Below are positions 44,144-59,059 of a stretch of DNA of 64,000 nt, piece by piece; the first letter of the stretch is position 1, and the number at the start of each line of letters is the position of its first letter. The DNA is from Gloeopeniophorella convolvens (lineage: Eukaryota; Basidiomycota; Agaricomycetes; Russulales), in assembly GCA_022496205.1 (NCBI GenBank), contig WTXD01000002.1, positions 1,279,677-1,343,676 on the forward strand. Reading direction: 5' to 3'. Position numbers and translations under genes: made by a program. The notes under the pieces are model-generated. The model had not been told where the DNA came from. It saw only the letters and a list, made by a program, of their open reading frames with translations, and made no database searches.

Positions 44144-47029
44144 TTACTCCTTCGGACTTTCCGTGGAGCCTGGACCGTCTACCTTCGAAACCGACGTCGA
44201 GGAAGACCCAGCGGTCGATGTTTGTCGACGCAGCGACCGCCGCGGTCGACCGCTCGTTCTCGTTTGGACAGGCGAGGTCGGCGCCACTTTCGTGGAGAGT
44301 CCAGGGTTTAAATTGAAGCGAGGTAGCCTGATCTTCAGAGTCGGGGTAGCACTCTGAGTAGAAACAGGAGGGATGACTGCCTCGGGCCTGTCCATTTGGC
44401 CCACTGGACTTGTTGGGAGCCTGATCGTTGGCGGGGCGGGTGTCGCCGAGGGTATGATAGTCACTGAGGGTTCTATTTTCACTGCACGAGTTGCTCTGGA
44501 AGACTTATGTTGGCCTCGAGACTGGCGAGCCTTTCCGGGCTTTGGATGTGGCGCGGATCTGGGCATTTTAGATCTGCCATTGGAGGCGCGCTGCTCTTCA
44601 TCATCAGAGGCATGGCTCTCCAATAAGGCAGTAGACTAAACATAGGTTAGACATAGTTTGTATGCTGAGAGCACCGCCCTACATATCTGACGTTGCGTTT
44701 TGACGCTCTTGACGGTTGCTTACGTTCTGAACCGCCGGACTTCGCCGCAGAGTGGGTTTGTTCTCCAGAGGTGGCAGTCGGTAGCGTGGCCCTTGGCCGG
44801 TCAGGAGAATGCAAGGACATCCTGTCCAAAGTGTCTTCGAGTTTCAGAGGAGCCAGTCCACCCACTGAAGAGCTAGTCCGCGCCATGTCTAAAAGTAGCT
44901 GGAGGCAACGCAATCGTCAACCAAGATGTCAAATGTCCGTGAAGGGAAAGGACCGACGAGAGCGAGTCGAACGTCCTCGGTGCCCATTCCTGGCGGGGGC
45001 CTCCTAACTGCGTCACCCTCCTCACCATCCAAAGAACTGAGAGATGTGAGAGGGGATAACAACCCGTCCGTGCTAATTTTGGGGTGGTCAGATCCCGCAA
45101 GCGGAGTGTCACAACTACACGAACCTTTGAGTAGGGTGGTGCAATGTGTGAATCTTGTCCCAAAAGTCAAGTTTGATGATTCGTTCAGGGATACGGTATC
45201 GCTTCCCATTGATAAAGACCTCGTCAACAGCCACCTTGTCGTGCGTGGATGACATCTCAACGTCAAGTACTTCAACGTTTCCGTTATTAGCTTGCCCAGG
45301 CTCAGAAACGTCGACCACGGATGGGTTTTGCCTTGGAGTGCGATGTTTGATACGCTGTACGAAGTGTTCAGAGAGAGGGCAGGAAGGAGGCGCAGCGATG
45401 TCTTACAGTGGTATGATCCACATGATTCGGACACATCCACTTCTTGTCTAATGGGGGCATCGCCAACAAAGGTGGACTGAGGCAGTCAAGATGCCAATGA
45501 AGTTGGCAATGGTCGCAAGAAACTATGCTTCTCCATTGCTCTGCGTCGGTTCCACGCGCGCTAGATCGACGTGGTCGCTTGATGGGTGCATCCTGTGCTG
45601 CTTGGTAGGGCAGCGCCGACGAGCCGCATCGAAAACAGAGAACTGGAGAGCCGTTCTTGTCCTTTGTACGGAAAGGATCCCGATACTCCATTTGGCCAGA
45701 GCGGCTGGCAAATTGATTCGTGGAGAACGATTGCGTACAGGGGTTTGGGACTTACTTGAGACGGGGAGCCTTGATGAGCGAAGTGTCTGTATATTGGCCA
45801 CGGGGGTTTGTGCCGACTAGGGGCATAAATGCCAGCAGTTCAAGACGTGTCTGTGAACTCACCGAATTTGAAGAAGGTACGAATATCTTCTGGGAGTTGG
45901 AATTCTATCGGCGGATTACTCTGCACGTGGTAAATGAGAGAGGATAAAAATGACAGCTGTGGCCTTGGGGGAGGATTCTGATAGCACACAAGTGATAACG
46001 ATCAGGATTCGAGTAATAGTGTCCAAAGTGTTCCCTCTCACCTGTTGGAGTTCGCAGCTGGGACAAAGCCATCTGCTTTCGCCCTCTGGGATGTCTGTGG
46101 CCTCCATCGGTGGATCCAGACACCAAAGATGGTAGGCGCGCGTACACCCATCACAATACACTAGTGACCCCAATGAGCGGCATGACGAACAGTGATCCTC
46201 GTTTCGCTACGGGGATAAATATTGTGTGAAAGGTGAAGGTACGGAGGACATACTGAGGCGGAGAGGCCACCGTTCGCATTTGAGAACAAAGGAAGCGTCG
46301 TGGGGGATGGCTCCTCCTTGATCCTGCCGACGAGCTTATCATTGTCTTTTTCCTTTGTCTTGCCTTTCCCCTTTTCCTTCGCACGAGCAGCCTTCGACCC
46401 AGAAGGCATTTCGTCAGGGTAAACAACAGAGCTGGATCTGGAGAGGACCTCGGGGTCCCAGCCATTGATCTGCGAATCCATCCCTAATGGTTGTCCTGAG
46501 ACCATGTGTTCGAGAACGTCGGGGCCTCCAAGGACTTGGGGATTAGCATTGATGCCCCGTGCAGTTCCTCGTTGTGCCAGCTGCGCAACTGCCCTGATGA
46601 GCGGGAAGTCAGCAATCACTGAATTTGAGGGGGCTTGGCGGGGAGGGAAGAGGATGAGTCGATCGCGGTGTTCGCAAGTGGTATCTGGACGTTCGACGAG
46701 GTAAGCAAAACGCACCGTTTCTCTAATTTAACGCGTTTTCGCCTTGGTCCATCCACCTCTGGGATACTCTCCAGACTACCAACAATAGGGCCAGTCAAGA
46801 CGCCTGAGTAAGTAGTCCCGGGGTCGTGTTGAGGTAGGTAAGACATCATGGGAGTGGGCTTTCTGGGATCCCTCTTGCTCGAAGCTTGGAGAACAGATGA
46901 TACAGTTGGAGGAGCAGGGAGAACTTCGGTTGATAAGCTTGGGTCGCCAGTTTCCAGAGCAGAGCGGGGTGGCTGCAGAGCGGGAGCGCCTGGAAGCATG
47001 TAGACGGGAATGCTCGCAACCGATGCCAT
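44144..47029 (-). CDS. RCO1: Rco1-like PHD-finger protein (Rpd3S histone deacetylase complex)
   Basis: Rpd3S subunit with two PHD fingers; the complex binds H3K36-methylated nucleosomes and deacetylates transcribed regions. The start at 47029 gives MASVASIPVYMLPGAPAL. A basic Pro-rich N-terminal region follows. PHD1 reads HCSSCRSLGSLVYCDGCTRA and YHLWCLDPPMEATDIPEGES (Cys4-His-Cys3 spacing), with RWLCPSC. A linker holds LPEDIRTFF-like residues; the atypical second finger reads GSPVLCFRCGSSALPYQ and SIVSCDHCQLHWHLDCLSPP with KKWMCPNHVD. After it, EVFINGKRYRIPERIIKLDF is typical of Rco1. The C-terminus is Ser/Pro-rich and ends STESPKE; a further short intron at the very end is possible because the stop overlaps GTAAGT. 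Roughly 800 residues. Confidence 0.85.
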
Positions 47030-47715
47030 TCTGCGTTGAGATAATTTTGTCCTATCGAGCGTCCCTACTCCCAAGACAAAGAGAGAGAACCACGAAGACG
47101 GGAGCTGTTACTGTGTAACGAGACTATGTGCGGTGGTGATGGTGGCGGGTCGCGGCGGAGCACAAGTTTCGGATTCGCTCAACGTCACTGGTAGTGACTG
47201 CAACATCGCTTCAGCCTCCTTCGCGATCCGAACCCTTTTGAACCATCTTATACTCGATCCGTAGGCTAATGCATCTCAGGACGCAGAACGTTTAAACTAT
47301 GTCCGTACAGCACAACACATCTAGGTGACGACTCATTGTAAAGAGGGTGCCGCTCGCCGCTGGACTCTCCCTCTTGTGCAACAAGTACCAGAACCTACAG
47401 CTCAGATGAATTATGGGTGCTAATCAATAGTATGGGGCGTGTCACGCAGTGGACAATATTTGATGTATCTATGGTAGAGGTCAAATTTGACAGTCTGAAT
47501 ATCCGATGTTGAGTCGACATGGGCGACACCGGGTACAGTGTTGCACGCATGTAGTGCAGCGCACATCCTTCAGCATCCATTATAGTCATTTAGCATCCAG
47601 AGGAGTAAACAGACTCTTTGCACTCATCATTTCTGCGGAACTGTACAGTTTAAGCCACGGAATTCACCTTATCTATGTAGCAACCTGCAGTGTGGGGTGA
47701 GACATGGAGATACGG
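47030..47715. other. Gap between RCO1 start and DHX35 stop
   Basis: About 690 bases between two minus-strand genes. It should carry the RCO1 promoter. It is AT-richer than neighbours around 47440-47700, and open frames are all under 75 codons without coding character. Nothing else is recognised. Confidence 0.4.
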
Positions 47716-50545
<2,830 letters not shown>

Positions 50546-50619
50546 GAGGGGATCGTTCAAGACGGCTCGCGACACCAACGCCGCGTAGACGCGTCTTTTA
50601 CATAATCGATGCATCGACG

Positions 50620-51573
50620 TCACAGCTGCGGGCTGCCGCCTGCGTCGAGGTGAGCGCTCGGTGGCTCTCCCTTCTCGTTCTTTGTCGCGGTGCTCTCGTC
50701 TGCCCTGTCTGTCTTCTCCACCTTCTCTTCGACCTCATAAGGCTCCCACCTTAGGGCTTTGTCTCTAGCCTCACCTCTCCCCCTCCCACGGCTCCGCCCA
50801 CGTCCACCTACCCCGCGCCCGCGTCCCGCATCCTCACGCTGTTTGGAAGGTGGTGAAGTCTCCGAGGTGTCAGTCGTCCCTTCCCCAGCCTGAGTCGAGG
50901 CACTGGGCACAACTGTCGTTGAAATACGTTGATCGTGTTTGCTGGAGATCGGCCAACCATCTGCCTTCTTCTCAGAATCCCATTCCCTGCTCTGAATCTT
51001 ATCCATTTTTCGCCGGGCATTCTGTTCACGGGTACGGTCAACCGTTTCCTGTACCTTTCGCATTTTCACCTGGCGCAGACGTTCCGCCGCTTGGGTTTGT
51101 TTGAATGCATCTTCATCTGCCTCCACATCCTGAGATTCGCGTGAGTCAGCGAAAACGAAATTGATGCCAGACAACGTACAAGTCGTCTTTGCTTGATCTT
51201 CTCATTCTGCTCCTTTATGCGAGCCATCCTCTCCGCCAGTTCCTCGTCTGTTAGCTTGTCCTGGGTTAGCAAGATTAGATATGTAGGGTGCCACGAAGGG
51301 GCAAGGTTCCACCCTGGGTGCACCACCCGTCTTGACACGTTCAGGGTTAACGTATGGGCTCTTCTTTTTTGCAGCTCCTGGTCTCGCATCTTCGTCTGGT
51401 TTGGTGGTATCTGTGATCGTGGTGGAGGTGGTAGGCGTCGAAGTGGTAACGGTAGGCTGCGTGAGTTGCGGAGATGGCGCGGATGGCGGCATTGGCCCCT
51501 TGGTTTCCACAACAGGCTCAGGGTTGGCAAGGTCGAGGCCCAGCGAATTGGGAGGAGGGTCTGGAGTAGCCAT
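50620..51573 (-). CDS. Conserved fungal protein with charged helix and Arg/Gly-rich tail, function unknown
   Basis: I do not recognise a named family. The start at 51573 gives MATPDPPPNSLGLDLANPEP, then a Thr/Pro-rich low-complexity stretch and KSPYVNPERVKTGGAPRVE. After one intron there is a strongly charged segment likely to be a long helix: DKLTDEELAERMARIKEQNE and KIKQRR, continued after a second intron by DVEADEDAFKQTQAAERLRQ. An RGG-like run follows (GRGRGVGGRGRSRGRGRG), typical of RNA-binding or ribosome-associated proteins, and the tail is acidic, ending GGSPQL. Product about 290 residues. The gene is divergent from PGK1 across 174 bases, and its stop is 75 bases from the DHX35 start. 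An RNA- or ribosome-linked role is inference from composition alone. Confidence 0.8.
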
Positions 51574-51747
51574 GCCTAGTTCCTCCTAGGTTATGTTATG
51601 GGGTGTGGCTGGAACGCCGGTTGCGGAACGAAGCGGGCAGCGATGAGGGACCGGAGTACGGTAAGTTGCGTAACATCCGTCCATAAATATAAGAGCGCGA
51701 TAATCAGTCTATCTCTCCGAGTTTGCACATCACTCCGCTTCACCACA
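51574..51747. promoter_or_regulatory. Divergent promoter of PGK1 and the Arg/Gly-rich protein gene, with TATA box
   Basis: A clear TATA-like element, CATAAATATAA, lies at 51682-51692, 56-66 bases before the PGK1 ATG. A CT-rich tract (51708-51747, CTATCTCTCCG to CTTCACCACA) follows, the classic layout of strong basidiomycete glycolytic promoters. The whole region is 174 bases long, so the two genes must share it. Confidence 0.7.
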
Positions 51748-53376
51748 ATGTCGCTCTCCAACAAGCTCGCCATCACGGACCTCGATCTCAATGCCAAACG
51801 CGTCCTCATTCGCGTTGACTTCAACGTCCCCATGCAGGACGGAAAGATCACCAACCCTGCTGTAAGTATCCTCCCTATCGGCGCTTATGCTCAGCCCAAG
51901 TCTTATTTCTCTCGAGCGTATCGTTGCCGCGTTGCCTACCATAAAATATGCCTTGGACAACGGTATGAGTGCACTACAGCTCTATGGAGACCGTTCTGAG
52001 TCGAGATGCGCTTGTAGGTGCTTCTGCCGTTATCCTCATGTCTCACCTTGGCCGCCCGGATGGCAAGCCTAACCCCAAGTATTCTCTTGAACCTGTTTCC
52101 CACGAGCTCTCAAAACTCCTGGACAACAAAGCAGTGACGTTCCTCAAGGACTCTGTGGGGCCAGACGTTGAGCAGGCCGTCGCCTCCGCCAGCCAGGGCT
52201 CCGTCATCCTCTTGGAGAATCTTCGCTTCCACATCGAAGAAGAGGGGTCCGTCAAAGACAAAGACGGGAAGAAGACCAAAGCAGATCCCGCCAAGGTCAC
52301 AGAGTTCCGTGAACAGCTCACGAGGCTGGGCGATGTATATGTGAATGACGCCTTCGGCACCGCCCATCGCGCCCATTCAAGCATGGTTGGCATCAAGCTA
52401 CCCCAGCGTGCTGCCGGTTTCCTGGTCAAGAAAGAACTCGAATTCTTCGCCAAGGCGTTGGAAAGCCCGGATCGGCCTTTCTTGGCCATCCTGGGAGGCG
52501 CCAAGGTCTCTGACAAGATTCAACTGATCGATAACATGCTGGACAAGGTCAGTCATCTCATGGTTCCTGTCAAGGCTCGGCTTTCAACATAGGCGCTTTC
52601 AGGTGGACTCGCTTATTATCTGTGGTGGTATGGCATTCACTTTCAAGAAGACTCTCGAGAACGTTGCTGTGAGTAACACGACCATGTCGTCTCACACGGA
52701 TTTGTACGACGTGACGTAGATCGGAACATCCCTCTTTGACGCACCTGGCTCTGAGAATGTCGGTGCGCTTGTTGAGAAGGCTCGCAAGAACAACGTGAAG
52801 CTTGTGTTCCCAGTGGATTATATCACCGCCGACAAGTTCGACAAGAATGCAAACGTTCGTTTCACTTATATACTCTATGGTCAATGGCTTACTTTTGAGA
52901 GCTCTGGTAGACTGGTGTAGCAACTGACGAGGAAGGCATTCCCGAAGACTGGATGGGTCTCGATGCCGGACCAAAAAGCCGGGAGATATACCGTGAGGCG
53001 GTGCTCTCTGCAAAGACCATCTTGTGGAATGGGTAAGTAATCGCTCATGCTTGGCTCGCCCTCCTTTCATCTATCTGGGTTAGACCACCAGGCGTCTTCG
53101 AGTTCCCTGCTTTTTCGGAGGGCTCGAAGGCACTTCTCGAAGCCAATATCGAGGCTGCCAAGCAAGGTGCCGTCGTTATCGTCGGGGGAGGTGACACTGC
53201 CACTCTCGCAGCGCAGTACGGGGCTGAGGACAAGTTGAGTCACGTAAGCACAGGAGGAGGTGCCAGCCTCGAGTTGCTGGAGGGAAAGGTGAGTTTTCCT
53301 GATAAAAACCACTCATACTTCTGCTCACCGTTTGCCGAAGGTGCTCCCTGGTGTGGCCGAGTTGAGCGAGAAGTAA
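51748..53376 (+). CDS. PGK1: 3-phosphoglycerate kinase
   Basis: Glycolytic enzyme transferring phosphate from 1,3-bisphosphoglycerate to ADP in the cytosol. [20 protein letters not shown] begins at 51748; [17 protein letters not shown] gives the substrate-binding RVDFNVP. Introns then join [16 protein letters not shown] to [20 protein letters not shown]. Next come [93 protein letters not shown] and [13 protein letters not shown]. The end is [11 protein letters not shown] with TAA at 53374-53376. About seven introns and about 417 residues, the normal length. All nucleotide- and substrate-binding motifs are intact. Confidence 0.97.
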
Positions 53377-53797
53377 GGGGTTGATGAAGCAAGATTAGTC
53401 AGCTACGTGTACGAATCATACGATGCAGACTGAAAGCAAAGGGTTGTATTCTCGGGCATCTGACACTTTACACCCATCTTCATGTTATGGACAAGCTGTT
53501 GCCCATCAGAGAAAGGGGGTCATGCATTGGTAGCAACTGAGGGGCTCTCAAACATGGAGTGTTCGTGTGGTCGGAAACGTAGGATGATGACTGATGCACT
53601 GTACTTGCGCACTGCAGCTCGATGTGGAGGCGATAGACCCGAGCAATGTCAGGTAACTTGTGTGATCCCAGATTCCAAGCGACGGAGCCAAGCTATTTTG
53701 AGGTAGTTACAGGGGTCACGAGGGTAAAGTGCGAGTGAATTAGGTATGGGCGATAAGTAAGTGGAATGTGCGTCTCCCGGGGCACCTGGTGTCTTGC
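53377..53797. other. Gap between convergent PGK1 and SKT5
   Basis: About 420 bases between two converging stops. No coding frame over 75 codons and no repeat is apparent; it is presumably the two 3' untranslated regions. Confidence 0.5.
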
Positions 53798-55995
53798 TCA
53801 ACAAATTATACACTCGTCTTTAGCTTGCTGACGGGTGGGACGAACGACGTTCGAACGCTTATTCCCTTGGCGCTTCATTTCTGTTAATCGATTCATAGCT
53901 CGTTTATTCCCTTGTGCTGTGGCAGGCCAAGATCAGGCATAGCATAAATGCATGTATTAGTGCCCACGTACCTGCAGCTCGCATATACCAGCGCTTTGCG
54001 AATTCGACATCCTGTTTGATGCCAATTCCCACCTCTGCATAGTAGCCAACGGCGTATTCGGCCTTCGCTAGTCCCTTGTTGGCGGCGCGTCGCGCCCAAA
54101 GGTATGCCTCCGAGTCGCTTTGCTTCAGCACGCCCTCGCTTCCAGTAAGGTACCACCCACTGAGGGCCAGCTCTGCTTCGGCGTTACCCTTCTCTGCTGC
54201 TTTGGTGTACCAAGCAATAGATCGGCGGGGGTCGACCTGGCAGCCAATGGTGCCGAACTCATAGCACTGCCCTAACTTGTACTGAGACTGCGTATATCCC
54301 AGGTAGGCTGCCCTCGAGAAAAGCTCCTTGGCCTGCAAAGGGTCGTGAGGAACGATATGGCCTGTTGTATTCTCGTGAAGAAGTGCAAGTTCATGCAGAG
54401 CGTGGGGATTCTCTTCGTCGGCCTGCTCAGCGGCTCTGCGCAACCAGCCGATAGCTTCTCGTGGATTTCTTGCTTCCCCGAGGGCCCCTTGCAGTAAGAT
54501 CATCCCGAGCTTGTACATAGCGGCGGTATCCCCGAGGGACGCTGCCTTTCTGTAAAAGGCCGCAGCCCGCGGCGGTTCCTTCCTGGTTCCTGCTCCGATC
54601 TCATTGCAAACAGCAACTCTGTATGTGGCAGCAGCATGATTCTGCTTGGCAGCTTGGAGGTAGAGGTGGTATGCTTTTTCGTGGTCAACCTGAAGGCCCA
54701 GCATGCCGGTGCCGTAGCAGTTGGCCAGAAAAAACTGCGCCTCGTCGTAAGGCTGTCCTTGCGTTGCCAATCGCTTGACAACCCTCAAAGCTTCTTGAAT
54801 GAGTGTATCGCGGTATTTCCGTACAGCGCGCTGATCCTTGGCATCCGCGCCGATTTTTTTCGCAGCATCGATGAGGTAGCGGGCATAAGCAAAGTGAGCT
54901 TCTGGATCCGGATCGCCTTTAATGCGCTGGCGATAATCGTCAATGTATTCCTTTGTGTATGGCGGCGCCCGGAGGTCAACGGCCTTGGTCGTCTGAGTTC
55001 GCAATGTTTCCGGAGCGAACGTTCCGGAACGATCGAAAGTGGGCCGCCGTTCCAACTCTGGAACATCGGGAGGCGCCTCGACAGAGCTCACAGAGGATGA
55101 GTAGAGAGACGGGGACGTGGCAGATTGATAAGACATGGATGGGGAGGAAACATCCTTTCGGATACTGGACTGGCTCGAAATCAGTGAGGTATTACTTCGA
55201 TTGTACTGATATTCGGTTGAGATGGGGTGGACTGAGGATTGGTAAACAGCAGTCGGTGGCCCGGCAGGGGGTTGATAGACAGTAGCTGGCGACCCGACAG
55301 GTGGTGGTGCCATTCCTAGTACGTCTGATGCGGCAGCATATAGATGGTTATACTCCCTTGGACGAGGGGAGGCAGCATATGACGACGCATGGGCTGATTC
55401 GTCGAAACGGCCGCTGGAGTCTTGCCATGGCAATGATGCTGCCGGTTCATAAGGAGTAGAGAAGTCAGATTCTGGATTTGGATGGCTTGCCCGTTCGGAA
55501 TAGGGTCTTGGATTTGAGGGGAGTGTGAGGCCATGCCTCGGGACACGGTGGTGAGATGCCAAAGACATGGAAGACGCAGCGCGAGGGATTGGGTCGGCAT
55601 ACCCGGCGCCAAGAGGAGGTGGTTTGACCAGAGGGTCACTTATGCGAAGAGCATGGAAAGTATCGAGGGCGGAGGTAGGGTCATACGGAGGGGGGACTGG
55701 GGGAACTGGTTCTAAGGGTTGGGTTGGATTTTGGCGTTGCTCAGATGGTAAGGAAGGCACGGAGCGATTTGGGAGCACGGTGAACGAATGGCCTGTGCAG
55801 TATGTCAAGAGGGTACCTCGAGGGATCGCATGGAGACTTGCCTGCGTTTGGGTGCAATGAATCCTCATCTTGTAGGTATACGGTAGGCTCGAATGAGCCC
55901 CTGCGACGTGAATCCAGCGGAGGGGCTTGCAACTCCATCATAGAGCGTGAGGACGATTCAGCAAATAGTGGGTGTGGGTGTGCATGATCGGTCAT
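53798..55995 (-). CDS. SKT5: Chitin synthase activator Skt5/Chs4, Sel1-repeat protein with CaaX end
   Basis: Activator of chitin synthase III at the cell surface. The start at 55995 gives MTDHAHPHPLFAESSSRS. A short intron probably lies near 55860-55880, but its ends are unclear. A long Pro/Ser/Tyr-rich region follows to about residue 300. The second half is a tandem array of about seven Sel1 repeats: AQFFLANCYGTGMLGLQVDH, ATYRVAVCNEIGAGTRKEPP, AAMYKLGMILLQGALGEARN, ALHELALLHENTTGHIVPHD, SQYKLGQCYEFGTIGCQVDP, AELALSGWYLTGSEGVLKQS and AEYAVGYYAEVGIGIKQDVE. A final intron (GTACGTG...CCACAG) splices RWYMRAAA to a basic tail that ends DECIIC with TGA at 53798-53800. CIIC fits a CaaX prenylation box, as in yeast Chs4. 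About 690 residues. Confidence 0.92.
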
Positions 55996-56106
55996 TATGA
56001 GTGAGCGCGGTATAAGTATGGCTTGTCGAAGCAGAGGTCTACTACACGCAAAATTACATAATAGAGAGAGAAGTAACGCCGTTAGGTGCGAGGACCATCG
56101 TACTAA

Positions 56107-58425
56107 CTAATCGCCTTCGCTTGGTATTGATTCAAGCTTTGCGGATGATATATCCGCTTCTTCATTACACCAATTCCATCGCTCCACGACCCTCTCAACG
56201 CGCTGGCGTTCAAAGCCGCGTAGAGTTCTTCTCATTTTCACCGTTACCTGCCGTTGTCGCCCGACTTCCACTCGCTTCCCGTTCTCGGAAGGGACGAACT
56301 CAGGTTCTTCATCCCAGTCGATCCAACCATCAGGCCATGAGCTGACACCTTCGGGGCGTTGCACGGTCAAATGCCGCACACCGTCTTCAAGTTTCTCCTC
56401 GAACGTCTCCCAAACCTTCGGTTGGAAATTTCGAAATCCTGATTCCGTTTGGCTCGGTGTTTGCAAGAGCTCCGTGGTTAGTTTGCGCTTCCGTGGTGCA
56501 TCTTTCGTGGGCTGCTCTTCACCATCTCTACCTTGGCGCGAGCGGTCCCCATCGCTGTTATAGCCCTCGGCTATGCGAACTCTCCATCGCAGCTCTCGAG
56601 CTAAGGCCGGGCCATCCTTGACCTTGTCTCCAGGGACTTGATCGTGCGACTCCCGTCTTGCTGCCGCTGAGCCGCGCTCCATGATTCGCGCTTCGGAAAC
56701 CAGAAATTCTGCCAGCGCTTCGATTGACTCGAGCACGCGAGGAGAAGTTTCTTCTTTCGCACGAAGTTCGCGGAGCCACCTCTCACCGACGTACCAGCAG
56801 AGCCTGAGGAAGCGTTTATGGCTGGGAATAGAGATGGACTCGGAAGCGAACCTTGTGAACAAAGGGAATCGAAATTTCTTTGGCACGCGAGTTGCGATTT
56901 CGATGTTGCGCACCCTCAACTCTGCGATGATTCTCAGAAAAGGATGATCTTTTCCAATCTGAATAAAAGCACGCACGCAGTGCTACGTTGTACGAGTGAA
57001 GGAAATTTCCCCCGAATACCACGGCATCTTGGGGCGTATACTTTGAACATATCAGTTGGGAGAGCCAGAGTGGGATCAAGACAATGCGCACGACTGCATG
57101 GATCCACCCGGTAGGAATAATCATGGTATTACCCTCCTTCAATTCCACCTTTACGACCTCATCGACCATATCTCCAAGCCATGTATGGTTCTGTATCTCA
57201 CTTCCGGACCATCGTTCATAAGAGGCAAGGTTATGGTCCGTGGGCCGTATGAAAAGGAACGTCTGGGCAGAAATGTCAGTCGAACCCAACAGAGATGACT
57301 ATCGGGCGACCTTAGAGCCCTTGAGTATATGGTAGTAAACCGAGGAGCCCGCGAAATCGATATGCCAGTCCTGCACTAAGTTGGTAAGGCAACATTCGAG
57401 AGCATGAGCGCTCACTGACCGTCCATGCACCTGCTACACCCATCAAACAGTAGAGTTGAACCTTCGGGTATGAGTGATTGTCGCCCTTCCGACTGTTTGG
57501 CCAGAAAAGCTCCACCCAGTCGATATCCCTGACCAGTCTTGGGGGTACGACCTGATGTCCGAGTCTTGTGCCCGATATCTCCAACGATATGACGTTCCGA
57601 ATCTTCTCGCGAGAAGCTGGTGGTGATGAATAATAGCTTGACCATTTTCCAAGAGTCCATCCAGCCAAGCTGGACTGTGTAGCCACATCTGAGTTTCATA
57701 GTAGTACTCGTCAGTTGTATGTTCAAAAAGGTAGCATATACGGATACCAATGACTTCCAGAGGAGATTCGTGTCCCAGCATATCAGCGATATCGGTCACA
57801 GTTAAGCTCGGGGAGGGCATGGTCATCTCGAGACCTTCAGAGTCTTCAATGACGACAGGTTCGGTCATTGCGGTAGGATCGTTATCCATCCATTCTTGAC
57901 ACAATTCTGAACCCTTCATTCTCTTGTACAGATCATTGTTGAAACGTTTGCTCTCTAGTAACTGAGACCACCTCCGTGGGTCGGAGTCCGTTCCCGAGTG
58001 TAAGTTGACGTAGTCGCGAACAAGTTTATTGCGTGATGACTTCCTTGCCGGGGGTTTGAATGTGATCGTGCGTCTGGGATCAAGCTCCCTACATGGGAAA
58101 CAAAACCTGAGCATTGCTGCAGGTCAGATGCGTTGGTCTGTCCGTGGGGAGTGTACCGGACGCACCATTTATCTATTGCTTCGAGCTGCCCATTGTGACC
58201 AACGCATCTCCAATGGTACCACGTTTTGCATGAGTCACATCTTACCCAGCTCTCACTTTCTTCCTCTTTCGTATCTTGTTTTAGTGGTGTAGGACACGCA
58301 GGGCAGATGTTATCTTGCGAGGATAGAATATCTGCCTCCACGCTCTCCGAATTCGGACGCGCGTTGATTCGTTCCAACGGCTGTGCAGCAGAAAGCCGGG
58401 ATGTGCGGCGTGCAGTTCTCGTCAT
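56107..58425 (-). CDS. JHD1: PHD-JmjC histone demethylase, Jhd1/KDM2 type
   Basis: 2-oxoglutarate and iron-dependent demethylase of H3K36 in the KDM2 family. The start at 58425 gives [20 protein letters not shown]. The PHD finger reads [14 protein letters not shown] and [20 protein letters not shown]. Then [38 protein letters not shown] and [20 protein letters not shown] lead into the JmjC domain. The iron-binding HxD is in [14 protein letters not shown], which requires splicing of an intron at about 57370-57410, and the cosubstrate Lys is in the following LKGSKVF-type segment. Later come [15 protein letters not shown] (third ligand His) and [15 protein letters not shown]. The C-terminal helical part ends [11 protein letters not shown] longer in-frame start at 58659 would run into repeat DNA and is less likely. 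Seven or so introns. Confidence 0.9.
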
Positions 58426-58564
58426 GGGTGCTGGAGTATGGCTGGATTGAGCGTAGTACTGGACAGCTGCGTTGACCAATAGCTTAGAAAAGGTGAGGAC
58501 GAACGCCGGAGGTTCGGCGTGATAGAGGGCAATAAGTCTTGGCACCAAGTCAAGTATTACATAA

Positions 58565-59059
58565 CTAGCAAAAACCCGTGCCTTGCACGGGATGAGGTTT
58601 TTATATTTTGACACAAGTTGATATAATATGTATGGACAGTAAGGTAAGGTAGGCGACACGAGAAACCAGCACGTATTGTATAAGCAAAGGTTGTCCGAAA
58701 TCCAGCCTCAAACTCCTCCTCCACAAAGCAATATAGTTAAATTATGAGTGCCCAAAGTGATGTAGATTAACTGTAGCTTCATGCACGCATACTCAGTTTC
58801 GAAAAATATTGATTTTTGAGGGAGGAGAATCCGACTTTTTTCATTTTAATAGAAATACATTTTCCACACATTCTAAGTGTTTTAAACATTTTACAGAAAA
58901 GTCCAACAAGAATTTGTCTGCAGATGTATGCATTATGTAATACATATAGCAAGTGCACAAACATCGCTCTGCTGTGATGAAACCCCCTCATGTCACATGC
59001 TGTGCAGGGGTTCTGCCGAAGGACTTGCAAGACCTAAGCCTCGCGGTTGCAGTAGAGGA
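58565..59059 (-). mobile_element. Putative non-autonomous Helitron
   Basis: Read on the minus strand, the right terminus has a 7-base-pair hairpin CCCGTGC-AAG-GCACGGG, then TTTTTG and the end CTAG, followed by T in the flank. This is the textbook Helitron 3' end. The best candidate 5' end is TCCTCTACT (plus 59051-59059), preceded by A, which fits insertion between A and T. The interior is AT-rich (for example 58800-58930) with no Rep/helicase frame. The 3' end is well supported; the 5' end is uncertain because a similar CATCCTCTA sequence occurs again near 59100. Confidence 0.55.

Noticed and set aside
56107..58659. Start of the demethylase at 58659.
   Set aside because: The extra N-terminal residues would be encoded by repeat DNA at the Helitron end and do not resemble the family; 58425 fits better.
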